From Roseateles sp. (GTDB lineage Bacteria > Pseudomonadota > Gammaproteobacteria > Burkholderiales > Burkholderiaceae_C), in NCBI RefSeq assembly GCF_019237615.1, contig NZ_JAFAGT010000029.1, positions 1 through 43,156 on the forward strand: 43,156 nucleotides of DNA, in the 5' to 3' direction. The notes under the pieces were generated by a model. It saw only the letters and a list, made by a program, of their open reading frames with translations. It did no database searches and was not told the DNA's origin. A program made the position numbers and the translations under genes. Of this stretch, positions 29,994 to 35,991 are shown piece by piece (the first letter of the stretch is position 1; every line of letters starts with the position of its first letter).

Positions 29994-30070
29994 GGAGTGG
30001 TAGTTCAGTTGGTTAGAATACCGGCCTGTCACGCCGGGGGTCGCGGGTTCGAGCCCCGTCCACTCCGCCA
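29994..30070 (+). tRNA. tRNA-Asp (anticodon GTC), copy 2
   Basis: Identical by eye to the copy at 29593, with anticodon GTC and encoded CCA. Confidence 0.97.
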
Positions 30071-30077
30071 AAATGCC

Positions 30078-30118
30078 AATGCGCCGAAGCCCTCGCGGGC
30101 CTCGGCGCATTTTCTTTT
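30078..30118 (+). terminator. Intrinsic terminator ending the tRNA cluster
   Basis: AATGCGCCGA (30078-30087) pairs with TCGGCGCATT (30102-30111), with further pairing inside (GCCC/GGGC), followed by a TTTTCTTTT tract. It starts 8 bases after the last tRNA. Confidence 0.88.
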
Positions 30119-30141
30119 GGGCTCGAGAGGTATGGGGATCG

Positions 30142-30399
30142 TCAGGAGACTCCGCGTGAGGGCGCCGGCGCCGTGCCGGCCTCATCGGTGCCACCGTCAC
30201 TGCCATGGGCTTGCGGGCCGGCGGTGCCGGCCGGGCGGGACTCGGCGGAACTGGTGCGCGGAGCTTCGCTGGGGCTGCGCTTGCCGCTGACGACCAGGCG
30301 CGCCAGCTTGACGACCTCGCTGGCCTGCGCTGGAAAGCCGCCAGCCACCAGGCCGAGCGCCAGGCACAGGCTCATCCATCCCCTAAGCAGTCGCGTCAT
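30142..30399 (-). CDS. Small secreted protein of unknown function
   Basis: An 85-residue protein with a clear signal peptide (MTRLLRGWMSLCLALGLVAGGFPAQA), predicted cleavage after AQA, and a short mature chain starting SEVVKLARLVVSGKRS. The remainder is Ser/Gly/Ala/Pro-rich and probably disordered. The start at 30399 is chosen over an upstream in-frame ATG at 30543 because a strong ribosome site GGGAGGT (30404-30410 complement) lies 4 bases before it and the signal peptide then begins at residue 1. The mRNA has a 7-bp hairpin next to that site. I do not recognise the family, and no functional neighbour is apparent. Confidence 0.75.
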   Translation of the reverse strand: MTRLLRGWMSLCLALGLVAGGFPAQASEVVKLARLVVSGKRSPSEAPRTSSAESRPAGTAGPQAHGSDGGTDEAGTAPAPSRGVS

Positions 30400-30410
30400 C
30401 TCTACCTCCC

Positions 30411-30429
30411 GCCTTGCAGACGGCAAGGC
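30411..30429 (-). other. Hairpin beside the ribosome site of the small secreted protein
   Basis: GCCTTGC (30411-30417) pairs with GCAAGGC (30423-30429) around a 5-base loop, directly upstream of the GGGAGGT site on the minus-strand mRNA. It could affect translation or mRNA stability. Confidence 0.5.
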
Positions 30430-30470
30430 ACGCGTTGCAGTGTTCAGCATGTGAGGCCGGCAAGCCAGCG

Positions 30471-30517
30471 TCGAGCGACGAATTGCGCTTTCCCGGGGAC
30501 GAATTGCAGTCGAGCGA
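30471..30517. repeat. Direct repeats upstream of the small secreted protein gene
   Basis: GACGAATTGC occurs at 30477-30486 and 30498-30507, a 21-bp offset (two helical turns). TCGAGCGA flanks the pair at 30471-30478 and 30510-30517. The arrangement resembles a regulator binding array upstream of the minus-strand gene starting at 30399. Confidence 0.5.
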
Positions 30518-30536
30518 TGCGAATGGAGCGGCGCGG

Positions 30537-30565
30537 AAAGCAAAACGGGCCCTGAGGGGCCCGTT
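30537..30565 (-). terminator. Intrinsic terminator after tRNA-Ser
   Basis: On the minus strand AACGGGCCC pairs with GGGCCCGTT (30544-30565) around a 4-base loop, followed by TTGCTTT. It begins 7 bases after the tRNA-Ser 3' end. Confidence 0.82.
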
Positions 30566-30567
30566 CA

Positions 30568-30662
<95 letters not shown>

Positions 30663-30674
30663 TGCAAGCCCGCC

Positions 30675-30706
30675 ATCATAGCGCAATACGAGGCTCATGC
30701 CTGCAA
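30675..30706 (-). promoter_or_regulatory. Possible promoter of tRNA-Ser
   Basis: On the minus strand TATGAT (30675-30680) lies 12 bases before the tRNA 5' end and is a good -10 element. The nearest -35-like hexamer, TTGCAG (30701-30706), is 20 bp away, which is long. It lies across the 3' end of the 131-residue gene. Confidence 0.45.
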
Positions 30707-31090
30707 ATTACGGGTTCGATTTGCGCCGCGCCTGTCCAATGCATCGCGCCAGTCGAGTTGATGGATGACATTGTTGAGGTGCAGCATGCGGCGCGAGCGT
30801 GCCAGCGTATGCCCGTGGCCATCAATCAGCGCGACATTGCAGAGGATGTTCATCGGATCGAACAGCGCGACGACGTCAGGTTGGATCTCGGTCCACTCCC
30901 AGGCGATCTGGATGGGCTCGCCGCCATCCGACGTGGCCCAGACCTCCTGCCCAGAACGCAGCCCAGAGCGTGAATCGTGCACTCTGACACTACTTCCCAC
31001 TTGCCGCAGCTCATGGGTCGCTAATTCGAACTCGTTTACAGTCTTGACGACCGTCTCGCAGGCCATCAGTTGCCAAGCTGCAATCTGCAT
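30695..31090 (-). CDS. 131-residue protein of unknown function, divergent from the LuxR regulator
   Basis: A small soluble protein with no signal peptide or membrane span. The N-terminal half contains QIAAWQLMACETVVKTVNEF. The more hydrophobic C-terminal half (ALFDPMNILCNVALID, then RRMLHLNNVIHQLDWRDALD) suggests a mixed alpha/beta fold. It is too short to be, and does not resemble, a LuxI-type synthase. GAGAGGAG is a strong ribosome site 6 bases before the ATG at 31090. Its predicted promoter carries the same 16-bp dyad and CAAACTGC octamer as that of the 17-codon ORF beyond luxR, so it is probably a direct target of the LuxR protein. Base composition is more A/T-rich than the flanking housekeeping genes. 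Confidence 0.75.
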   Translation of the reverse strand: MQIAAWQLMACETVVKTVNEFELATHELRQVGSSVRVHDSRSGLRSGQEVWATSDGGEPIQIAWEWTEIQPDVVALFDPMNILCNVALIDGHGHTLARSRRMLHLNNVIHQLDWRDALDRRGANRTRNLQA

Positions 31091-31117
31091 TCGGGACTCC
31101 TCTCATTTGGATGGTTT

Positions 31118-31164
31118 GCAGTTTGCGTTCACCCGGGCCAGGCTGCTCCTACCAACCCTAGTAG
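31118..31164 (-). promoter_or_regulatory. Predicted LuxR-activated promoter of the 131-residue gene
   Basis: Read on the minus strand: dyad CTACTAGGGTTGGTAG (31164-31149), 23 bp, then CAAACTGC (31125-31118). If CAAACT is the -10 hexamer, the start site is near 31113, the leader is about 23 bases and the dyad is centred near -43.5, the position used by LuxR-type class II activators. The dyad ends 3 bases before the luxR start codon on the other strand. Confidence 0.65.
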
Positions 31165-31167
31165 CGC

Positions 31168-31884
31168 ATGAACCTGCAGCGGTACGAACAAGTCAGTCAA
31201 GCGGAAGATTTCGCGTCCTTCAAGCAAGGGCTGATCGACTTCGCCAATGACCTGGACTTTGGTTTGATTGCAGGAGTTCTGGCCTATGAGCACCGTGGGC
31301 CGGGGGCCAAGACCGAATACGTCACGATCAGCAACACGCCGACTGCTTTCCTGGAAGCGTTCAATGACGCGTCGAACGCCAAGAGGGATCCGGTCCACCA
31401 GCATGTGATGCGGCATTCAACGCCGCTGATCTACGACCAAAGCCTCTACGTCAACGCCGACGCCGGCGATCTATGGGAAATGCAGGCCCCGTTCGGGTAT
31501 AGGGCAGGTCTGGCGGTCAGCGTTCACATGCCCGGCTATCGACGGTTTCTGCTCGGCGTCGACCGCGACAAGGCGCTGCCGAAGGACTCGGTCAAGCTCA
31601 ATCGGATGATTGCCGATCTTCAGCTTCTGGCGGTTCATGCTCAGGACGCGGCAGCGCGGCTGCTGTTGTCGTCCAAGGGCCAGGACAACAAGCCGAAGCT
31701 GTCTGTGCGTCAGCTTGAGATCCTCAAGCTGACGATGGAAGGCAAAAGTGCCTGGGTCGTAGGCAGCATCCTCGGCATCAGCGAGAACACGGTCAATTAC
31801 CACATGAAGCAGCTCTTCAAGGAGCTGGATGTTTCGAACAAGCCTCACGCCGTTTTGAAGGCGATGGAGTTGGGCCTGCTTTGA
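31168..31884 (+). CDS. LuxR-family regulator with autoinducer-binding-type domain (LuxR solo)
   Basis: A 238-residue quorum-sensing-type regulator. The N-terminal ligand domain (about 15-165) has the family landmarks DPV (AKRDPVHQHV) and FGYRAGLAVSVHMPG. The C-terminal HTH_LUXR (about 176-235) is standard: LSVRQLEILKLTMEGKSAWVVGSILGISENTVNYHMKQL. Aligned by eye with TraR/LuxR, the pocket residues W57, Y61 and W85 appear as Phe (AFLEAF), Phe and Tyr (PLIYDQ), while D70, P71 and G113 are kept. That pattern is seen in LuxR solos that bind ligands other than acyl-homoserine lactones. No luxI-like gene is in the window. In-frame TAG codons just upstream fix the ATG at 31168, yet no clear ribosome site precedes it. 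Confidence 0.92.
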   Translation: MNLQRYEQVSQAEDFASFKQGLIDFANDLDFGLIAGVLAYEHRGPGAKTEYVTISNTPTAFLEAFNDASNAKRDPVHQHVMRHSTPLIYDQSLYVNADAGDLWEMQAPFGYRAGLAVSVHMPGYRRFLLGVDRDKALPKDSVKLNRMIADLQLLAVHAQDAAARLLLSSKGQDNKPKLSVRQLEILKLTMEGKSAWVVGSILGISENTVNYHMKQLFKELDVSNKPHAVLKAMELGLL

Positions 31885-31892
31885 ATGCGCCC

Positions 31893-31939
31893 CTACCAGG
31901 GTTTGTAGTTCCCTGCCGAGCGACCCTCCGACAAACTGC
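31893..31939 (+). promoter_or_regulatory. Predicted LuxR-activated promoter of the 17-codon ORF transcript
   Basis: Dyad CTACCAGGGTTTGTAG (31893-31908), 23 bp, then CAAACTGC (31932-31939). Dyad and octamer match those of the divergent 131-residue gene (14/16 and 8/8) at identical spacing. With CAAACT as -10, transcription would start near 31944, leaving a 37-base leader with GGGAG before the ATG at 31981. Confidence 0.65.
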
Positions 31940-31980
31940 GCTCATCTGTGTACGGCCCGATGGCCAGATGGGAGCAAGTT

Positions 31981-32034
31981 ATGTGGACACTGATTGCCGA
32001 ATTGTTGGGTCTGCCTTACGGCGGTGGTAACTAA
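31981..32034 (+). CDS. 17-residue micropeptide downstream of luxR
   Basis: The ORF encodes MWTLIAELLGLPYGGGN and stops at TAA. GGGAG at 31970-31974 sits 6 bases before the ATG, an ideal ribosome site. The peptide is a hydrophobic, helix-prone segment ending in a glycine-rich tail, with one acidic and no basic side chain. There is no signal peptide or obvious exporter or protease neighbour. It is the only ORF on a predicted 215-base transcript that has its own LuxR-type promoter and terminator. It could be a signal precursor, a membrane-active peptide, a leader peptide, or incidental within a small RNA. I do not recognise a family. Confidence 0.5.
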   Translation: MWTLIAELLGLPYGGGN

Positions 32035-32119
32035 GCCTGCAGCGAGACCTTTGACAGGACCCTTAACAGGAAAAGCGACACCTCCATCGCTTTCGTTCGG
32101 CGCCCCCCGAACGTCTTGC

Positions 32120-32158
32120 ACCCGCGACCGCCCTTAGGGCGGCTTCGCGGGTTTTTTT
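32120..32158 (+). terminator. Intrinsic terminator of the luxR-peptide region
   Basis: ACCCGCGA (32120-32127) pairs with TCGCGGGT (32145-32152), with an inner CCGCC/GGCGG stem, followed by TTTTTTT. The direction is plus. It also separates this locus from qmcA, which ends at 32170 on the other strand. Confidence 0.92.
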
Positions 32159-32169
32159 ATTTTCAGGTC

Positions 32170-33081
32170 TCAGGGTTTCACGCCGCCCTTGAGCAGCGCC
32201 ATGGCGGTGCCGATCAGGCCGGCGACCTCGGTCATGTTGCCCGGCACGATCATCGTGTTGTTCTTCTGTGCCAGGTGGGCGTAGGCATCGACGGCCTTCT
32301 CGGCGACCTTGAGCTGCACGGCCTGTCCACCGCCCGGCTGCTCGATGGCGGCGGCGATCTTGCGGATCGCGTCGGACGTCGCATCGGCCACCGCCGTGAT
32401 GGCGGCCGCCTCGCCCTGGGCCTTGTTGATCTCGGCCTGCTTCTGGCCTTCGGACTTCGCGATCGCCGCCTCGCGCTCGCCGGTGGCGATGTTGATCTGC
32501 TCCTGGCGCCGGCCTTCCGATGCGGCGATCAGCGCGCGCTTTTCACGTTCGGCAGTGATCTGGGCCTGCATGGAGTGCAGGATGGCCGGCGGCGGCGTCA
32601 GGTCCTTGATCTCGTAGCGCAGCACCTTGACACCCCAGTTCAGCGCCGCCTCGTCCAGCGCCTCCACGACCGAGGTGTTGATGACGGCGCGTTCTTCGAA
32701 GGTGCGATCCAGCTCCATGCGGCCGATGACAGAGCGCAGCGTGGTCTGCGCCAGCTGCGTGATCGCGACAACGTAGTTGCTGGCGCCGTAGCTGGCGCGC
32801 ATCGGGTCGGTGACCTGGAAGTAGAGGATGCCGTCGACGGTCAGCTGCGTGTTGTCCTTGGTGATGCAGATCTGGCTGGGCACGTCGAGCGGGATTTCCT
32901 TCAGCGAGTGCCTGTACGCCAGGCGGTCGACGAAAGGTACGAGGAAGTTCAGGCCCGGCGTCAGCGTGGCGTGATATCGCCCCAGGCGCTCGACCACCCA
33001 GGCGTGCTGCTGGGGCACGACCTTGATCGAGCGGGCCACGAAGATGGCGGCGATGACGAGGATGACGAGTGCGATTTCCAT
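32170..33081 (-). CDS. qmcA: SPFH/band-7 (stomatin-like) membrane protein QmcA
   Basis: A 303-residue protein of the stomatin/prohibitin/HflK family. An N-terminal membrane span (about 2-17) is followed by the SPFH domain (VVPQQHAWVVERLGRYHATLTPGLNFLVPFVDR) to about residue 190. A Glu/Ala/Gln-rich coiled coil (about 190-245) with GEREAAIAKSEGQKQAEINKAQGEA comes next. Such proteins form membrane microdomain scaffolds, often with NfeD. The ribosome site GAGAGG precedes the ATG at 33081. nfeD lies 35 bp upstream on the same strand, giving the typical nfeD-stomatin operon. Confidence 0.93.
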   Translation of the reverse strand: MEIALVILVIAAIFVARSIKVVPQQHAWVVERLGRYHATLTPGLNFLVPFVDRLAYRHSLKEIPLDVPSQICITKDNTQLTVDGILYFQVTDPMRASYGASNYVVAITQLAQTTLRSVIGRMELDRTFEERAVINTSVVEALDEAALNWGVKVLRYEIKDLTPPPAILHSMQAQITAEREKRALIAASEGRRQEQINIATGEREAAIAKSEGQKQAEINKAQGEAAAITAVADATSDAIRKIAAAIEQPGGGQAVQLKVAEKAVDAYAHLAQKNNTMIVPGNMTEVAGLIGTAMALLKGGVKP

Positions 33082-33116
33082 GTGGCCTCTCGAACGGGTT
33101 TGCTAGGGGAGGTGGG

Positions 33117-33545
33117 TCAACGGTCCAGCAGCAGGCGGCTGCCTTCGATGGCGCGGATCACGTGCCGGCCACTTTCGGCGGGCGTCTGGCCGATGTAGCG
33201 GGCCTGCCAGGCCGCGCCGCGGTACTGGACCTGGGCCGTGCCTTCGGCCGACCAGGCCTCGACATGCACGGTCTGGCCAATGTCCAGGTTCACGTCGGGA
33301 TTGCTGGCTGCCGGCGCCGCCGGCTCGCCCCCGCGGCGGCGCATATGCCAGGCCGTAGTCGCCGCGCCGCCAACGGCGGCCGCGACCAGCATCTGGCCCG
33401 GGAGACCCAGCCCGAGATGGGCGGCCAGGGCGCCTGCCGCGGCGCCCAGGGCCAGCATCAGCAGATAGAAGGTGCCGCTGGCCAGCTCTGCGGCGACCAG
33501 TATGCCCGCGGCGATCCACCAATAGGTGCTCCAGCTCCAGTCCAT
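33117..33545 (-). CDS. NfeD family protein (short form)
   Basis: A 142-residue short NfeD with two to three membrane spans in residues 5-65 (WWIAAGILVAAELASGTFYLLMLALGAAAGALAAHLG and the next helix). A C-terminal OB-fold domain follows (about 85-142, DIGQTVHVEAW to GRHVIRAIEGSRLLL). The protease domain of long NfeD proteins is absent. GAGGGAG precedes the ATG at 33545. NfeD OB domains are thought to work with SPFH proteins, and qmcA follows directly. Confidence 0.9.
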   Translation of the reverse strand: MDWSWSTYWWIAAGILVAAELASGTFYLLMLALGAAAGALAAHLGLGLPGQMLVAAAVGGAATTAWHMRRRGGEPAAPAASNPDVNLDIGQTVHVEAWSAEGTAQVQYRGAAWQARYIGQTPAESGRHVIRAIEGSRLLLDR

Positions 33546-33575
33546 GCCGTCTCCCTCGGTCTTTGTTGAAAGGTC

Positions 33576-33634
33576 AGTGTAGGGCGGCGCAGGGGCTGCG
33601 GCGACATGGCCGGGACACGCTGCGGCCCTACACT
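33576..33634. promoter_or_regulatory. Perfect inverted repeat between nfeD and the decarboxylase gene
   Basis: AGTGTAGGGC (33576-33585) is the exact complement of GCCCTACACT (33625-33634), 49 bp centre to centre. Each arm reads TACACT outward, so the arms may be the -10 elements of divergent promoters, or a paired operator. No good -35 is visible. Confidence 0.5.
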
Positions 33635-33676
33635 TCGCGGCTTCGTTTTTTTGATGCCCGCCCGCTGGAGGCCGCG

Positions 33677-35944
33677 ATGATCCGTTTTCACTTTCCCATC
33701 GTCATCATCGACGAGGACTACCGCTCCGAGAACACCTCGGGCCTGGGCATCCGTGCGTTGGCCGAGGCCATCCAAAAAGAGGGCATGGAGGTGCTGGGTG
33801 TGACGAGCTATGGCGACCTGTCGCAGTTCGCCCAGCAGCAGAGCCGCGCCTCGGCCTTCATCCTGTCCATCGACGACGAGGAGTTCACCTCCGGCCCCGA
33901 CCTCGATCCGGCCGTGCTGAACCTGCGCAAATTCATCGGCGAGATCCGCAACCGCAACCCGGACATCCCCATCTACGTCTACGGCGAGACGCGCACGAGC
34001 CAGCACCTGCCCAACGACGTGCTGCGCGAGCTGCACGGCTTCATCCACATGTTCGAGGACACGCCTGAGTTCGTGGCCCGCCACATCATCCGCGAGGCCA
34101 AGAGCTATCTCGACGGCCTGGCGCCGCCCTTCTTCAAGGCGCTGATGGACTACGCCCAGGACGGCTCCTACTCCTGGCACTGCCCGGGCCACTCGGGCGG
34201 CGTCGCCTTCCTGAAGAGCCCCGTGGGCCAGATGTTCCACCAGTTCTTCGGCGAGAACATGCTGCGCGCCGACGTCTGCAATGCGGTGGAGGAGCTCGGC
34301 CAGCTGCTGGACCACACCGGCCCGGTCGCCGCGTCGGAGAAGAACGCCGCGCGCATCTTCAATGCCGACCACTGCTTCTTCGTCACCAACGGCACGTCCA
34401 CCTCCAACAAGATGGTGTGGCACCACACGGTCGCGCCGGGCGACGTGGTCGTCATCGACCGCAACTGCCACAAGAGCAATCTGCACGCCATCATCATGTG
34501 CGGCGCCATCCCCGTCTTCATGACGCCGACGCGCAACCACTACGGCATCATCGGGCCCATCCCCGAGAGTGAGTTCAGCCCCGAGGCGATCCGCGCCAAG
34601 ATCGCCGCCAACCCGCTGCTGGCCCATGTCGACCCGGCGACCGTCAGGCCCTCCATCGTCACGCTGACGCAGAGCACCTACGACGGCGTGCTCTACAACA
34701 CCGAGACCATCAAGAAGAAGCTCGACGGGTACATCCCGACGCTGCATTTCGACGAGGCCTGGCTGCCGCACGCGGCCTTCCATGACTTCTATGGGCAGTT
34801 CCACGCGATGGGCAAGAACCGCCCGCGCCCCAAGGAGGCCATGGTCTATGCGACCCAGTCCACCCACAAGCTGCTGGCCGGCATCTCGCAGGCCTCGCAG
34901 GTGCTGGTGCAGGACTCGCAGTCGGTGAAGCTCGACAAGCACCTCTTCAATGAGGCCTACCTGATGCACACGTCGACCTCGCCGCAGTACTCCATCATCG
35001 CGAGCTGCGACGTGGCCGCCGCGATGATGGAGCCGCCCGGCGGCACGGCGCTGGTGGAGGAAAGCATCCGCGAATCGCTGGACTTCCGCCGCGCGATGCG
35101 CAAGGTGGAGGGCGACTACGGCGACGACTGGTGGTTCAAGGTCTGGGGGCCTGACTTCCTGCGTGCCGAGGAGGGTGGGGAGCCGGTGGCGGCCGACTGG
35201 ATGCTGCATGCCGACGAGGAATGGCATGGCTTCGGCGCGCTGGCCGAGGGCTTCAACATGCTGGACCCGATCAAGTCCACCATCATCACGCCGGGGCTGG
35301 ACATGGAAGGCCGCTTTGCCGCCACCGGCATCCCGGCGTCCGTCGTCACCAAGTTCCTCGTGGAGCACGGCGTGGTCGTCGAGAAGACGGGGCTGTACTC
35401 CTTCTTCATCATGTTCACCATCGGCATCACCAAGGGCCGCTGGAACACGCTGCTGACCGCACTGCAGCAGTTCAAGGACGACTATGACAAGAACGCGCCG
35501 CTGTGGCGCATCCTGCCCGAGTTCTGTGCCCAGCATCCCAAGTACGAGCGCATGGGCCTGCGCGACCTCTGCCAGGCCATCCACCAGGCCTATGCCGAGG
35601 GTGACATCGCGCGCCTGACGACGGACATGTACCTGTCCAACCTGCAGCCGGCCATGACGCCCACGGATGCCTATGCCCACATCGCGCAGCGCAAGACCGA
35701 GCGTGTCGGCATCGACGAGCTGGAAGGCCGCATCACGACCTCGCTGCTGACGCCTTACCCGCCCGGCATTCCGCTGCTGGTCCCGGGCGAGCGCTTCAAC
35801 AGGAAGATCGTCGACTACCTGAAGTTCACGCGTGGCTTCAATGCCAAGTTCCCGGGCTTTGCGACCGATGTGCACGGCCTCGTGCACGAGGTGGACGAGG
35901 AGACCGGGCGCGGCCACTACTACGTGGACTGCGTGAAGCAATAA
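33677..35944 (+). CDS. Arginine/lysine/ornithine decarboxylase (AdiA-type)
   Basis: A 755-residue fold-type I PLP decarboxylase, the same length as E. coli AdiA. Domains in order are an N-terminal wing (1 to about 125), the PLP domain with SWHCPGHSGGVAF and DHCFFVTNGTSTSNK, and a C-terminal domain. Lys398 in STHKLLAGISQASQ binds PLP, and LHFDEAW provides the cofactor Asp. The best overall resemblance is to biodegradative arginine decarboxylase, but lysine or ornithine specificity cannot be excluded. No antiporter gene lies next to it, unlike E. coli acid-resistance systems, so a polyamine role is as likely as acid resistance. The upstream frame to 33563 is not conserved. Confidence 0.9.
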   Translation: MIRFHFPIVIIDEDYRSENTSGLGIRALAEAIQKEGMEVLGVTSYGDLSQFAQQQSRASAFILSIDDEEFTSGPDLDPAVLNLRKFIGEIRNRNPDIPIYVYGETRTSQHLPNDVLRELHGFIHMFEDTPEFVARHIIREAKSYLDGLAPPFFKALMDYAQDGSYSWHCPGHSGGVAFLKSPVGQMFHQFFGENMLRADVCNAVEELGQLLDHTGPVAASEKNAARIFNADHCFFVTNGTSTSNKMVWHHTVAPGDVVVIDRNCHKSNLHAIIMCGAIPVFMTPTRNHYGIIGPIPESEFSPEAIRAKIAANPLLAHVDPATVRPSIVTLTQSTYDGVLYNTETIKKKLDGYIPTLHFDEAWLPHAAFHDFYGQFHAMGKNRPRPKEAMVYATQSTHKLLAGISQASQVLVQDSQSVKLDKHLFNEAYLMHTSTSPQYSIIASCDVAAAMMEPPGGTALVEESIRESLDFRRAMRKVEGDYGDDWWFKVWGPDFLRAEEGGEPVAADWMLHADEEWHGFGALAEGFNMLDPIKSTIITPGLDMEGRFAATGIPASVVTKFLVEHGVVVEKTGLYSFFIMFTIGITKGRWNTLLTALQQFKDDYDKNAPLWRILPEFCAQHPKYERMGLRDLCQAIHQAYAEGDIARLTTDMYLSNLQPAMTPTDAYAHIAQRKTERVGIDELEGRITTSLLTPYPPGIPLLVPGERFNRKIVDYLKFTRGFNAKFPGFATDVHGLVHEVDEETGRGHYYVDCVKQ

Positions 35945-35972
35945 AACAAGGGCTCCGAGAGGAGCCCTTGTT
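35941..35972 (-). terminator. Terminator between the convergent decarboxylase and fabI genes
   Basis: AACAAGGGCTCC (35945-35956) pairs with GGAGCCCTTGTT (35961-35972). The U-tract TTTTAT lies on the minus-strand side, so it mainly serves fabI. It overlaps the decarboxylase stop codon and may stop both directions. Confidence 0.8.
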
Positions 35973-35991
35973 GCTTGGGGAGGCGCGCGGT

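Larger units (their letters stand above)
31944..32158 (+). ncRNA. Predicted short structured transcript carrying the micropeptide
   Basis: The region from the inferred start site to the terminator holds the 17-codon ORF and three hairpins in series: AAAGCGA/TCGCTTT (32072-32093), CGTTCGG/CCGAACG (32094-32113) and the terminator. A tandem 12-bp direct repeat, CCTTTGACAGGA then CCCTTAACAGGA (32048-32071), precedes them. A regulatory small RNA or dual-function RNA is possible. The ends are inferred, not observed. Confidence 0.45.

Noticed and set aside
31168-32160. A luxI-type synthase next to the LuxR gene
   Set aside because: Neither the 131-residue protein nor any other ORF here has the length or conserved Arg/Trp/Asp/Glu pattern of LuxI, so the regulator is treated as a solo.
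30663-32160. Integrated element using tRNA-Ser as attachment site
   Set aside because: The islet lies on the 5' side of the tRNA, and I find no repeat of the tRNA 3' end and no integrase.
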